Below are positions 41,684 through 50,054 of a stretch of DNA of 64,000 bases, piece by piece (position 1 is the first letter of the stretch; every line of letters starts with the position of its first letter). The stretch is from contig NZ_JADLQQ010000002.1 in assembly GCF_015477765.1 (NCBI RefSeq), positions 372,001 to 436,000 of the forward strand, given 5' to 3'. The position numbers and the translations under genes are program-made. Source of the DNA: Nocardia transvalensis. Its GTDB lineage: Bacteria > Actinomycetota > Actinomycetes > Mycobacteriales > Mycobacteriaceae. The notes under the pieces are model-generated. The model searched no databases and was not told the origin of the DNA. It was given only the letters and a program-made list of their open reading frames with translations.

Positions 41684-42619
41684 ATGTCGAGGGGCGAGCT
41701 GCCGGACTGGTTACCGGCCTGGTGCGTGGACCAATTGGGGGACGAGCCGGTCGGCGTGCTGTTCGAGCGGCGGTCGATTTCGGCGGTGTTCGGGCTGCGG
41801 TTGGCCGGTGGGCAGGACGTCGTGGTGAAGGCGCGGGAGGACGACGGCCGGGTCGCGTCGTGTCTCACCGCGCAGGCGGTGTTGGCCGAGCGCGGGTTTC
41901 CGTGTGCCCGGCCGCTCACGGCTGCGGTCGGTGTCGGTGCGCTGGCGGTGCATGCCGAGCGGTACCTGCCCGGCGGTGAGTTGTTACGCGGCGACTCGCC
42001 GGATGTCGCCGTGCGGTACGCGGCGGTTTTCGCGCGGCTGATGGCCGCATTGGTCGGCGTGACCGTCGCGCCGCCGTTGCCGAATCCGCGCTGGGTGCGT
42101 TGGGACCACACCGATGCCGGAGTGTGGCCGGCGATCGGGTTTCTCGACGAACGAGACCAGAGCGGTGTGCCCGCCGACATCGTCGAGACGGCCGAGCGGG
42201 CCCGCAGGCGGCTGCTGGCCGCCGACCTGCCGTGCGTGCTGGGCCACGCCGACTTCGAGGCGCAGAACCTGCGCTGGCTCGACGGGCACGTGTGGGCCGT
42301 GCACGACTGGGACAGCCTGGCGTGGCAGCCGGAGGCGGCACTGGCGGGCGCGGCGTGCGGGACGTTCGCCAGCGCCTCCCCGCCGACCCTGGCCCCGATC
42401 GACAGCTCCGCAGCGTTCCTGGCGGCTTATCAGGATCTGCGGGGCCGCCGATTCACCGCGGAGGAGCAGGAGATCGCGTGGGCGGCCAGCCTGTGGCCGG
42501 CCGCCCACAACGCCCGTTGGGAGGCCCTGCACGGCGACCCCCCGGTGTGCTGCGACGCCGTGCGTGCGCAGGCAGCCGAACGCCTCCGCCGAGCCAACGC
42601 TTGGCACGATCGCCGATAG
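41684..42619 (+). CDS. APH-fold phosphotransferase
   Basis: 311 residues. VLGHADFEAQNLRWLDGHV is the HxDxxxxN catalytic loop, VHDWDSLAWQP the metal-binding aspartate, and QDVVVKAREDDG the N-lobe lysine. This is the APH/choline-kinase fold with an unknown small-molecule acceptor. The ATG at 41684 begins a normal N-lobe; an in-frame ATG at 41606 adds a basic leader. It is the first of two adjacent but dissimilar kinases. Confidence 0.8.
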   Translation: MSRGELPDWLPAWCVDQLGDEPVGVLFERRSISAVFGLRLAGGQDVVVKAREDDGRVASCLTAQAVLAERGFPCARPLTAAVGVGALAVHAERYLPGGELLRGDSPDVAVRYAAVFARLMAALVGVTVAPPLPNPRWVRWDHTDAGVWPAIGFLDERDQSGVPADIVETAERARRRLLAADLPCVLGHADFEAQNLRWLDGHVWAVHDWDSLAWQPEAALAGAACGTFASASPPTLAPIDSSAAFLAAYQDLRGRRFTAEEQEIAWAASLWPAAHNARWEALHGDPPVCCDAVRAQAAERLRRANAWHDRR

Positions 42620-42777
42620 CCGCCTGTTGTGCAGTCAAAAGCGCACAGGCAGAATCACTTTCGGCTCGGCCACCGCCTCCGACAGCCATATCCAGCTTTA
42701 CCGAAACTGAACGAGCGCACACGCTGTCGGCACCGGGAGTGAACGAGGAGGGCCGGGCGACCGAGTAGCGTCGGCTC

Positions 42778-43584
42778 GTGTCCGGTATGCACGCTGCTCT
42801 GCTCACCGCCTTCGCCGACGGCACCTGGAAGCCCGTGACCACCGGCGAGTCCGGCGCCCTGGTCCTGCTCGCCGAGGACGGGTCGCGCTACGCGAAACTC
42901 GTTGCGGTCGAGCGGATCACCGAGCTCGAGCAGGAACGCGACAGGCTCGCGTGGGTGGGCGCGCACGGCATCGCGGTCCCGCAGGTGCTGGACTGGTCGG
43001 TGAACGATGCCGGTGCCCGCCTGATCACCAGCGCCGTGAGCGGAGTGCCCGCCGATACGGTACCCGCGGACGTGCTCGAACGGGCCTGGCCCGCGGTCGC
43101 CGACGCCCTGCGCCGAGTGCACGACCTGCCCGCCGACACCTGCCCGTTCACCCGCCACCTGACCGGCATGATCGCCCTCGCCCGCGACGTCGTCGCCCGC
43201 GGCGCGGTCAACCCGGACTTCCTGCCCGACGAATACCGCAACACCCCGCCGGACACCCTGCTGGCCCGCCTCCTCCCGCAACTACCGGCCAGACTCGCCC
43301 AGGAGGCCACCGAAACCGTTGTCTGCCACGGTGATCCGTGCCTGCCCAACATCATCCTCGACCCCGACACCGCAACCGTCGCAGGATTCATCGACCTCGG
43401 ACGGCTCGGCACCGCAGACCCGTACGCCGACATCGCGCTACTGCTGGCCAACGCCCGCGAAACCTGGTCCGACGACGAGCGTGCCCGCGCGGCCGACGAC
43501 CTCTTCGCGCGGATCTACGGCATCGACCTCGACGACGAGCGGCGCCGGTTCTACCTGGACCTCGACCCACTGACCTGGGGGTAG
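42778..43584 (+). CDS. aminoglycoside 3'-phosphotransferase-like kinase
   Basis: 268 residues, the length of APH(3'). YAKLVAVERITELEQERDRL, the catalytic loop VCHGDPCLPNIILDPDT and FIDLGRLGTADPYADIALL match APH(3') better than any other kinase here. The family phosphorylates kanamycin-like aminoglycosides with ATP. Whether it gives resistance depends on the specificity residues. The GTG at 42778 is used; an ATG three codons later is possible. Confidence 0.85.
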   Translation: MSGMHAALLTAFADGTWKPVTTGESGALVLLAEDGSRYAKLVAVERITELEQERDRLAWVGAHGIAVPQVLDWSVNDAGARLITSAVSGVPADTVPADVLERAWPAVADALRRVHDLPADTCPFTRHLTGMIALARDVVARGAVNPDFLPDEYRNTPPDTLLARLLPQLPARLAQEATETVVCHGDPCLPNIILDPDTATVAGFIDLGRLGTADPYADIALLLANARETWSDDERARAADDLFARIYGIDLDDERRRFYLDLDPLTWG

Positions 43585-43656
43585 ACACCGAATCTCGAAT
43601 ACTGAACATCGCCTTAATATCAGTCAGGCATGAACGTGGCGTTGACGGGTAATATG

Positions 43657-43672
43657 CCAAGCTTTAGCTTGG
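43657..43672. promoter_or_regulatory. probable MarR operator overlapping the ribosome site
   Basis: CCAAGC-TTTA-GCTTGG: 6-bp perfect arms. Its right arm overlaps the GGAG of the MarR gene (start 43677), so binding would block both transcription and translation start. Confidence 0.65.
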
Positions 43673-43676
43673 AGTC

Positions 43677-44201
43677 ATGGATGATGGGGACGCATACACG
43701 ACAGACGATCTGCTGTTGGCCGAATCGCTGCGGTGGGGAGTGTCGCGGCTGTCGTCGCGACTGCGCGCCGAACAACCCGGCAGCGGCCGCACACTCACCC
43801 GCCTGGCCGCCTCGGTGCTGGCGAACCTCGCACACAGCGGCCCGCTGACGGCCTCGGAACTGGCCGCCATCGAGGGATTGCAGGTGCAGTCGCTCACCCG
43901 CGTGCTCAACGAACTCGACGAGCACGGCCGCATCCGCCGCTCCCGCAGCGACACCGACGCCCGCCGCCAAGACATCACCATCACCGAGCCGGGCCGAGAA
44001 GCGTTGCGCCGGCACGTGCACGACGGCAATACCTGGCTGGCCGCCGCGCTGCGCCACACACTCACCGACGCCGAACGCGGCGTGCTCGGCATCGCCGCCG
44101 GACTGCTGCGCGAACTGGCCCACGCCGATACCACCGCCGCCGGAACGCACAGACCCCCACCGGCGCCGCCCCGCACCGACGGCGCGGCTCCCGCGCTATG
44201 A
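43677..44201 (+). CDS. MarR-family regulator of an efflux operon
   Basis: 174 residues. The winged helix is in the middle: LTASELAAIEGLQVQSLTRV, NELDEHGRIRRSRSDTDARR with the DxR wing. A Pro-rich tail ends the protein. Its stop overlaps the start of the Bcr/CflA efflux gene (ATGA). It most likely represses both through the operator at 43657-43672; the ligand is probably a substrate of the pump. Confidence 0.9.
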   Translation: MDDGDAYTTDDLLLAESLRWGVSRLSSRLRAEQPGSGRTLTRLAASVLANLAHSGPLTASELAAIEGLQVQSLTRVLNELDEHGRIRRSRSDTDARRQDITITEPGREALRRHVHDGNTWLAAALRHTLTDAERGVLGIAAGLLRELAHADTTAAGTHRPPPAPPRTDGAAPAL

Positions 44202-45412
44202 CGGGGCAGCCCACCCTCACCACACCAATACCGGTAGGCACACGGATTCGGCTGCTGGTGATCCTCGCCGGGCTCAGCGGCGCGGCGCCGCTGGCCACCG
44301 ACATGTATGTGCCGGGACTGCCGGATATGGCCACCTCACTGGGCACCGACGCCGCCGGTGCGCAACTGTCACTGACCGGCTTCCTGGCGGGAATCATTGT
44401 CGGCCAACTGGTTCTGGGCCCGCTCAGCGACGTGGCCGGTCGGCGTCCGGTCCTGTTGGCGGGCACCGTCGCGTTCGCCGCGCTGTCCGCGGTGTGCGCG
44501 CTGGCGCCCACGGTCGAGGTCCTCGATGCCGCCCGCGTGGGGCAGGGCGTCAGCGGCGCGGCGGGAATCGTCGTGGCCCGCGCCGTGGTCACCGACCTGT
44601 TCGACGACCACGACCTCGCCGCAATGTATTCCCGCCTCGGCGCGATCACCGCCGCCGCCCCGATCCTCGCGCCGATGGCGGGTGGCGCGCTGCTGCTGGT
44701 GTTCTCGTGGCGTGCGGTCTTCGCCGTGCTCGCCGCCCTCGGGCTGTTGCTGGTGCTGGGGGTGTGGCGCTGGATCCCGGAATCCCATCCCGCACAGGCA
44801 CGTCCGGCCGGAGGCGTCACCGCCGGACTGTACGCCATCGCCCGGCTGGCGACCCGGCCCGAGGTGCTGAGCCCCGCGCTGGCGCTGTCGTTCGGCGGCG
44901 CAGCGGTTTTCGCCTACATCGCGGGCACCACCTTCGTCTTCCAGGACATCCACCACCTCACCCCCGCGGCCGCGAGCCTCGTCTACGGCGTCAACGCCAT
45001 CGGCAATATGTCGGGCAGCCTCGTCTACGGGCGCCTGGCGAAACAGTGGTCGGCGCCAACGCTTCTCGTCGCTTCGTCGGCGCTGGCGCTGACGGGTCCG
45101 GCCGTGCTGCTGCTCGTCTCGGTCACCTTCGGCAGCCCCATGCCCGTCACCTGGTTGTGCCTGCTGCTGTCGATCACCGCCTTCGGCCTGTTCTTCCCCG
45201 CCGTGGTCACCATTGCCCAGCAACGCGGCCGCGCCGCGCCCGGCGCCACCTCCGCACTGCTCGGCGGCGGCCAATTCCTGTTCGGCGCAACAGCGTCACC
45301 CTTGGTCGGCCTGTTCGGAACCCACAGCCCCGCCCCCATGGCGGCCATCATGACCTGCTGCCTCGCCCTGGCCACCGTTGCCGCTGTGGTGACGAGTCGG
45401 CGCACCGGCTGA
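44198..45412 (+). CDS. Bcr/CflA-type multidrug efflux transporter (MFS)
   Basis: 404 residues with 12 predicted helices. APLATDMYVPGLPDMA is the Bcr/CflA motif in helix one; LVLGPLSDVAGRRPVLL is MFS motif A; VARAVVTDLF follows in the second half of domain one. These pumps use the proton gradient to expel drugs such as chloramphenicol, bicyclomycin or sulfonamides; the substrate here is unknown. The start overlaps the MarR stop, so expression is coupled to that regulator. Confidence 0.92.
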   Translation: MTGQPTLTTPIPVGTRIRLLVILAGLSGAAPLATDMYVPGLPDMATSLGTDAAGAQLSLTGFLAGIIVGQLVLGPLSDVAGRRPVLLAGTVAFAALSAVCALAPTVEVLDAARVGQGVSGAAGIVVARAVVTDLFDDHDLAAMYSRLGAITAAAPILAPMAGGALLLVFSWRAVFAVLAALGLLLVLGVWRWIPESHPAQARPAGGVTAGLYAIARLATRPEVLSPALALSFGGAAVFAYIAGTTFVFQDIHHLTPAAASLVYGVNAIGNMSGSLVYGRLAKQWSAPTLLVASSALALTGPAVLLLVSVTFGSPMPVTWLCLLLSITAFGLFFPAVVTIAQQRGRAAPGATSALLGGGQFLFGATASPLVGLFGTHSPAPMAAIMTCCLALATVAAVVTSRRTG

Positions 45413-45449
45413 GGGCACGGGACCGCGTGCCGAGATCGGTGGCCTCCGC

Positions 45450-47120
45450 TCAGCACGGGAGGAGCGCTCGGGCCCGGCCGACTTCGGGGATGCCGATCGC
45501 CTTGGCGGCGAGGACGAAAACGACGGCGCCGACCGCTGTCCCGGCCGCGAGCGTGAGCATCTGCGCGATCGCCGATCCGGCCAGCGCGTGGTAGGTCAGT
45601 GTCATGACCGCCACGCACGACCAGCCGGCGACAGCGCTGGCCCACACCGCGCGGGTGAATGTCACGGCGACCGCGGAGAATCCGAGCAGCCCGTGACGGC
45701 GGCGCAGCAGCAGATGGCCCGCTATCGCCCCGACCACATAGCAGGCCGAACTCGCCACGCTGAGCATCACCACGACCGCATGGTCGGGAAGCAGCCCGGC
45801 CGAGACCGCGACGACGGTCACCTTCGTCGCGACCATGGCCAGGTTGATCAGCGTCGGTGTGCGGGTGTCGTTGTGGGCGTAGAACACCCGCAGCTGCAAC
45901 ATCACCAGCCCGAACGGTGCCAGCCCGAAGGCCGACGCCGCGACGGCCGCGCCGATCAGATGCGCCGCCTCCGCGTCCACGCGCCCGGTGAACACGACCG
46001 CCGCCAGGACCGGCCCGAGCAGCGCCATCGCCATACTCACCGGAATCAACGCCACCGTGAGATAGCGGGCGCCGCGCCCGAGATCGGCGATCACGGCGGC
46101 CCGGTCGCCGAGCGCGGCCGAGCGGGAGATCCGTGGCATCAGCACCGTCAGCATCGACACCGCCAAGATCCCGTAGGGGACCTGGAACAATAGATCCGCG
46201 CAGTTGGCGATGAGCACACCGCCGTGATCGAATGCCACCCGCATCGTCACCGCCACACCGACCTGGCTGATCGCGGCGTAGCCGAGTATCCAGCCGAGCA
46301 CGGGCAGTCCGGCACGCACCGGGCGCCACGTGTAGGGGACCGGACGCGCCCGCCAACTCCACCGGAAACCGGTGCGGCGCAACGCCAGCAACACCCACGT
46401 CGCCTGCCCGACGATGCCCGCGGTGGTGCCCACCGCGAGGGTGAGGATCTGCGCGGGCGTCATCGAGGCGGGCGTGAGCGTGACAGGGCCGGGCACCAGC
46501 ACGAAAACGGCGCACGTCAGCAACACGATCACGTTGTTGACCACCGGAGCCCACGCCGCCGCGGCGAAACTGTCGCGGACATTGAGCACGGCCGTCGCCA
46601 CGACCGCCACCCCGTAGAAGAAGATCTGCGGCAGCAGCAGATACGCGAACACGGTGGTCAGCTGCCGCTGGTCCGGGCCGGCGACGAAAAGCCGCGCGAT
46701 CAGTGGCGCACACAGCACGGCGGCCGCGGTGACCGCACCCAGGCCGAGCACCGCCGCCACCAGCACCCGCTGGGTGAACTCGCGCGAGCGGGTGCGCCCG
46801 TACCGGCGGGCCCGCGTCAGCAACGGCACTGCGACACTGGCGAACACGCTGCCCAGTACCAGTTCGTAGACCATGGTCGGCAGCGCGTTCGCACCGGTAT
46901 AGGCATCGCCGACCGCGGCGGTGCCGAGCACCGCGGCGATGACGATCGTGCGCGCGAACCCGGTCGCACGGCTCACCATGCTGGCGATCGCGACGTGCCC
47001 GCCGGCCCGCGCGAGGCTGCTTTCGGGTGCGGGCGGATCGTCCGCGAGCCTGCTCGTCGGCCGGGGCCGATCCGACAGGACCGGAAGCGGCTGCGTCGGA
47101 AGACTGCCGTAATCGATCAT
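45450..47120 (-). CDS. MurJ/MviN-like lipid flippase
   Basis: 556 residues with about 14 hydrophobic helices. ASMVSRATGFARTIVIAAVL, GDAYTGANALPTMVYELVLG and PQIFFYGVAVVATAVLNVRD are the MviN/MurJ motifs. It lacks the long C-terminal kinase-like and extracellular extension of the main actinobacterial MurJ (about 1,000 residues), so it may be a second flippase for another lipid-linked glycan. The start at 47120 gives a cytoplasmic leader of about 40 residues. It stands alone. Confidence 0.88.
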   Translation of the reverse strand: MIDYGSLPTQPLPVLSDRPRPTSRLADDPPAPESSLARAGGHVAIASMVSRATGFARTIVIAAVLGTAAVGDAYTGANALPTMVYELVLGSVFASVAVPLLTRARRYGRTRSREFTQRVLVAAVLGLGAVTAAAVLCAPLIARLFVAGPDQRQLTTVFAYLLLPQIFFYGVAVVATAVLNVRDSFAAAAWAPVVNNVIVLLTCAVFVLVPGPVTLTPASMTPAQILTLAVGTTAGIVGQATWVLLALRRTGFRWSWRARPVPYTWRPVRAGLPVLGWILGYAAISQVGVAVTMRVAFDHGGVLIANCADLLFQVPYGILAVSMLTVLMPRISRSAALGDRAAVIADLGRGARYLTVALIPVSMAMALLGPVLAAVVFTGRVDAEAAHLIGAAVAASAFGLAPFGLVMLQLRVFYAHNDTRTPTLINLAMVATKVTVVAVSAGLLPDHAVVVMLSVASSACYVVGAIAGHLLLRRRHGLLGFSAVAVTFTRAVWASAVAGWSCVAVMTLTYHALAGSAIAQMLTLAAGTAVGAVVFVLAAKAIGIPEVGRARALLPC

Positions 47121-47148
47121 GGACCCATTCTGGCCCCGCCCGGCACGG

Positions 47149-47637
47149 TCATCCGCCGAGCCGGGCGAGAAAGGCGTTGATGTTGGTGAGTACTCTGTCG
47201 GCCTTCTGTTCGCTGGTGAGGTCCTCGCGGTAGCGGGCTCCGAGGGCGGGCCGTTTCTTGTTGCGCGCGTAGAGTGAACAGGCCAGATCGGTGCACATGT
47301 AGGTGCCGATCGAGTTGCCCAGACGGCCCGATTCGCCGGCCTTGTGAGCGGTCATGAGCGATACGCCGTGACCGGTGTGGGTGGTCAGGCAGATGGTGCA
47401 CATCTGCGCGCGGCCGGTCCCGCCGTTCTGATAGCGCAGGGCCACTCCGACGAGCCGATCATGCCGGGGGACAACGAGATAGCAGCGTCCCGGCAGTGAT
47501 GGGTCGGCCCAGCCCAGGAAATCCAGATAGTCCCAGGGCTGGTCGCCCAGGTTCTGCGGGAGGTGTAGTCGTTTGGCGTCTCCTTTGGAGCAGTTGACGA
47601 ACGATGACCTGATCTCACGCTCGGTAACGGGCTTCAT
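47149..47637 (-). CDS. FBP-domain (FusB-like) EF-G-binding protein
   Basis: 162 residues. A treble-clef zinc finger is marked by Cys80/Cys83 (CTIC) and Cys115/Cys120 (CTDLAC), within QMCTICLTTHTGHGVSLMTA and GTYMCTDLACSLYARNKK. This C-terminal FBP domain is shared with FusB-type proteins, which bind elongation factor G and rescue it from fusidic acid. Actinobacterial members are common and their role is not settled. An AT-rich palindrome lies upstream. The protein ends 28 bp before the MurJ-like gene start on the same strand. Confidence 0.8.
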   Translation of the reverse strand: MKPVTEREIRSSFVNCSKGDAKRLHLPQNLGDQPWDYLDFLGWADPSLPGRCYLVVPRHDRLVGVALRYQNGGTGRAQMCTICLTTHTGHGVSLMTAHKAGESGRLGNSIGTYMCTDLACSLYARNKKRPALGARYREDLTSEQKADRVLTNINAFLARLGG

Positions 47638-47734
47638 GGCTGGGTTGTCGTTCCTTCCGTGAACGTGCGGCAGAGACGACTCGCCCGTCGACAGCCCGAC
47701 GCGGGGCGACCCGCCGCCTCCTTTCCTACCGCTG

Positions 47735-47750
47735 TTAAGGTAAAACCTAA
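47735..47750. promoter_or_regulatory. AT-rich palindrome upstream of the FBP gene
   Basis: TTAAGGTAAAACCTAA: imperfect inverted repeat (TTA-AGGT...ACCT-AA) inside the only AT-rich patch of the area, about 100 bp before the FBP start. It resembles half-sites of IdeR boxes but the spacing is wrong. Confidence 0.35.
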
Positions 47751-47785
47751 TAGCAATAGGATCAACCCGTTTATCGGAGCGCCGG

Positions 47786-48247
47786 TCAGTCGAGGCAGAA
47801 CTCGTTGCCCTCGGGATCGGTCATCACGATGTGTCCGGCGCCCAGCGGGGGAGCGGGCTCTTCTCGGTGCACGCGTGTCGCTCCCAGGGCGACGAGGCGG
47901 GCGCACTCGGCCTCCAGCGCCGCCATTCGTTGCTCGCCCTGCAGCCCGGGCGCCGCACGGACGTCGAGGTGGACGCGGTTCTTGGCGACCTTGTCCTCCG
48001 GTACCTGCTGGAAGAACAGCCGCGGGCCGCGCCCGTCCGGATCCTCGATGGCCGATCGCGTAGTGCGCTCGTGCTCGGGCACCCCGATCCGCGCGAGGAA
48101 TTCGTCCCATGCGGCGAGCGGGTCGGCGCCCTCGGGCAGGTCCACCCCGGGCGGGCCGGGGTGGACGTAGCCGAGGGCCTCGCGCCAGAAGGTCGACAGC
48201 GCCCGCGGGTCGTGCGCGTCGAAGGTGATCTGGACGTGGCGGCTCAT
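47786..48247 (-). CDS. VOC-family protein (Glo_EDI_BRP-like)
   Basis: 153 residues, one glyoxalase-like domain: HVQITFDAHDPRALSTFWRE at the start, RVHLDVRAAP in the middle, and HIVMTDPEGNEFCLD at the end, a standard VOC pattern. The catalytic role is not known. The ATG at 48247 overlaps the TGA of the DinB gene by four bases (ATGA), so both are translated together. Confidence 0.9.
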   Translation of the reverse strand: MSRHVQITFDAHDPRALSTFWREALGYVHPGPPGVDLPEGADPLAAWDEFLARIGVPEHERTTRSAIEDPDGRGPRLFFQQVPEDKVAKNRVHLDVRAAPGLQGEQRMAALEAECARLVALGATRVHREEPAPPLGAGHIVMTDPEGNEFCLD

Positions 48248-48822
48248 GGGGTTACTCCGTTCGTGGTGTGCAGGTAGAGGTCTCGCAACAGGCAGACCTC
48301 CGACAGGTGGTGGATCAGCTCCCGGTGGATGTGTAGCACCAGATCGGCCATCGCCAACTCGGGATAGGGCTCCTTGTCCCCGACCGGCACCCGCAACCCC
48401 GCCTCGCCCAGGCCGCGCACCCCGGCCAGCCAGACATCGAGCTGGGTCTCGAGCTGATCGAGGGCAGCGTCCGCGGTTCCGGCGTAGTCCCAGCTCTCGT
48501 ACGATGCCGCCGGTGTGCCGAAGTGTGCCGCGCTGCGCGCGGCGAGCACGCCGACGATGACATGACCCAGGCGCCAGGCGATCGTGGTGAACGGCGCGGG
48601 ATCCGGCACGGGGAACGCGTAATCGATCGTGAACTCCCCGGCACCGGCCTGCACCGGCGCCGTCGAACTGCCGCGTGGCCGCACGCTCCACGCGTCGGGC
48701 ACCGGCGACCAGAAGTACTCGTCGTCGGTGAGGCCCTCGAGCCGGGCCCCGAGCTGATTCTTCCAATGGAACTCCCACTGCTGGCGCAGCGTGTTGTTCC
48801 AGTCGAATTCGTCCGCATCCAT
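48244..48822 (-). CDS. DinB-family (YfiT-like) putative metal-dependent enzyme
   Basis: 192 residues forming a four-helix DinB fold. WRLGHVIVG holds the first metal-site histidine and LVLHIHRELIHHLSEVCLLR the two C-terminal ones. Family members include bacillithiol or mycothiol S-transferases; a mycothiol link is plausible in an actinomycete but is not shown. It overlaps the VOC gene and is divergent from the WYL regulator, with an inverted repeat between. Confidence 0.85.
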   Translation of the reverse strand: MDADEFDWNNTLRQQWEFHWKNQLGARLEGLTDDEYFWSPVPDAWSVRPRGSSTAPVQAGAGEFTIDYAFPVPDPAPFTTIAWRLGHVIVGVLAARSAAHFGTPAASYESWDYAGTADAALDQLETQLDVWLAGVRGLGEAGLRVPVGDKEPYPELAMADLVLHIHRELIHHLSEVCLLRDLYLHTTNGVTP

Positions 48823-48841
48823 GCGATCAGACTGACATCCT

Positions 48842-48864
48842 TAGCGGACAGTACCGGTCCGCTA
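48842..48864. promoter_or_regulatory. inverted repeat between dinB-like and WYL genes
   Basis: TAGCGGAC (48842-48849), 7-base centre, GTCCGCTA (48857-48864). Perfect 8-bp arms midway between starts at 48822 and 48892, so likely the operator of the WYL regulator for both directions. Confidence 0.65.
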
Positions 48865-48891
48865 TTGTCGGGCGGGGACGGTGATGCGGAC

Positions 48892-49848
48892 GTGGACGAG
48901 CGGGATACGACCGAGCGGGTGCTCACCCTGCTCGGACTGTTACAGCAGCGCCGGGTGTGGACCGGCCCCGAACTCGCCGACCGGCTCGGGGTCACGCCAC
49001 GCACGGTCCGCCGCGATGTCGAGCGGCTGCGCACGCTCGGCTACCAGGTGCACGCCTCCCAGGGTGTCGGCGGCGGCTACCAGCTCGGCCCGGGACCGGA
49101 TCTGCCGCCGCTGCTGCTCGACGACGAGGAGGCGATCGCCACCGCGGTCTCGCTGCTCGTCGGTGCCGGTGGCGCGGTCGCCGGTGACGCCGCACTGCGC
49201 GCATTGGCCAAGCTGGACCGGGTGCTGCCCACCCGGTTGCGGCACGAGGTGCGCGCGCTGTCGGGCTCGGTGGAGTCCTTCGCCGGGAGCCGCGAACCGG
49301 TCGATCCGGAGGCGCTCATGACGCTGGCGCGCGCCTGCCGCGACGAGGTCGAGGCCGGCTTCGACTACCCGTCCGCAGACCGGCGGCGACGGCGGCGGGT
49401 CGAGCCCTATCGCCTGGTCGCTTCCGAACGGCGCTGGTATCTGCTCGCCTACGACCTCGATCGCGACGACTGGCGCAGCTTCCGCGTGGACCGGATGACC
49501 GAGGTGTTCGCGCGGACCTGGCGCTTCCGCCCGCGCCCGGCACCCGATGCGGCGAGCTATGTGCAGGAGGGCGTGGCGAGCCGGGTCTACCCGTATCAGG
49601 CCCGCTTCCTCGTGCACGCGGCGGCCGATACGGTGCGCACGCAGGTCCCGGCGTCGGCGGCCGTCGTACGAGCGCGGGGCAGCGAACAGTGCGAAATACT
49701 CAGCGGCGCCGACAATCTCGATGCGGTGATCGTGCACGTGCTCCTGCTGGGGCACCGGTTCGAGGTACTCGACCCGCCGGAACTGGCGGCACGCTGCCAC
49801 GCCTTGGCGGAGAAGCTGCTCGATAGCTGCCGCGGGAGTCGAAATTGA
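48892..49848 (+). CDS. WYL-domain (YafY/DeoR-like) transcriptional regulator
   Basis: 318 residues. HTH_11 domain: ERVLTLLGLLQQRRVWTGPE and GVTPRTVRRDVERLRTLGYQ. The WYL part contains RVEPYRLVASERRWYLLAYD and WRSFRVDRMTEV; a C-terminal WCX-like domain follows. WYL proteins sense ligands or nucleic acids through a Sm-like fold. It is divergent from the DinB/VOC operon and most likely controls it. The GTG at 48892 is chosen because the frame upstream lies in the partner's gene. Confidence 0.88.
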   Translation: MDERDTTERVLTLLGLLQQRRVWTGPELADRLGVTPRTVRRDVERLRTLGYQVHASQGVGGGYQLGPGPDLPPLLLDDEEAIATAVSLLVGAGGAVAGDAALRALAKLDRVLPTRLRHEVRALSGSVESFAGSREPVDPEALMTLARACRDEVEAGFDYPSADRRRRRRVEPYRLVASERRWYLLAYDLDRDDWRSFRVDRMTEVFARTWRFRPRPAPDAASYVQEGVASRVYPYQARFLVHAAADTVRTQVPASAAVVRARGSEQCEILSGADNLDAVIVHVLLLGHRFEVLDPPELAARCHALAEKLLDSCRGSRN

Positions 49849-49873
49849 TTGGCGCACAGGTGCATAGGCCCGT

Positions 49874-49879
49874 TACAGT
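49874..49879 (+). promoter_or_regulatory. possible -10 element for the Y RNA
   Basis: TACAGT (TAnnnT form) with TTGGCG at 49849-49854, 19 bp apart. A start near 49886 would fit the RNA beginning close to 49898. Weak. Confidence 0.3.
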
Positions 49880-49897
49880 CGATCGGGTCAGGCAAAC

Positions 49898-50036
49898 GGT
49901 GGTGTGGGCGGGCCGGATTCGGTCGGTTACCACTTCGGATGGAGGGGTTGCGGGTTCGAGTCCCGCCGGGAGCACGCTTCCGTAGCTCAATCGGCAGAGC
50001 ACTTTGATTCGGTCGAAGCGACACGACCGCCCACCC
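49898..50036 (+). ncRNA. yrlA: YrlA-type Y RNA with permuted tRNA-like module
   Basis: Outer helix GTGGGCGG (49904-49911) with CCGCCCAC (50027-50034), then an internal loop and an inner helix 49918-49926 with 50009-50017. The left strand continues TTACC. Inside, tRNA parts occur in permuted order: T-arm GCGGG-TTCGAGT-CCCGC (49950-49966), acceptor-like hairpin CGGGA...TTCCG (49967-49971 with 49978-49982, a 6-base loop, two further pairs possible), TA, and D-arm GCTC-AATCGGCA-GAGC (49985-50000) with the D-loop GG. It lies before the Ro60 gene on the same strand. Bacterial Y RNAs next to Ro60 are known to carry such a tRNA-like domain. Exact ends are inferred. Confidence 0.8.
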
Positions 50037-50054
50037 CCGGTTGCCGACGGGAAA

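Noticed and set aside
47735..47750. IdeR (iron) box
   Set aside because: Half-sites resemble TTAGGT/ACCTAA but are separated by three bases instead of seven.
49941..50020. Two truncated ordinary tRNA genes, or attachment-site remnants at a tRNA 3' end
   Set aside because: The 3'-half and 5'-half pieces pair with each other in acceptor position, lie inside a longer stem, and precede a Ro60 gene; a permuted Y RNA explains all parts. No integrase lies within 14 kb.
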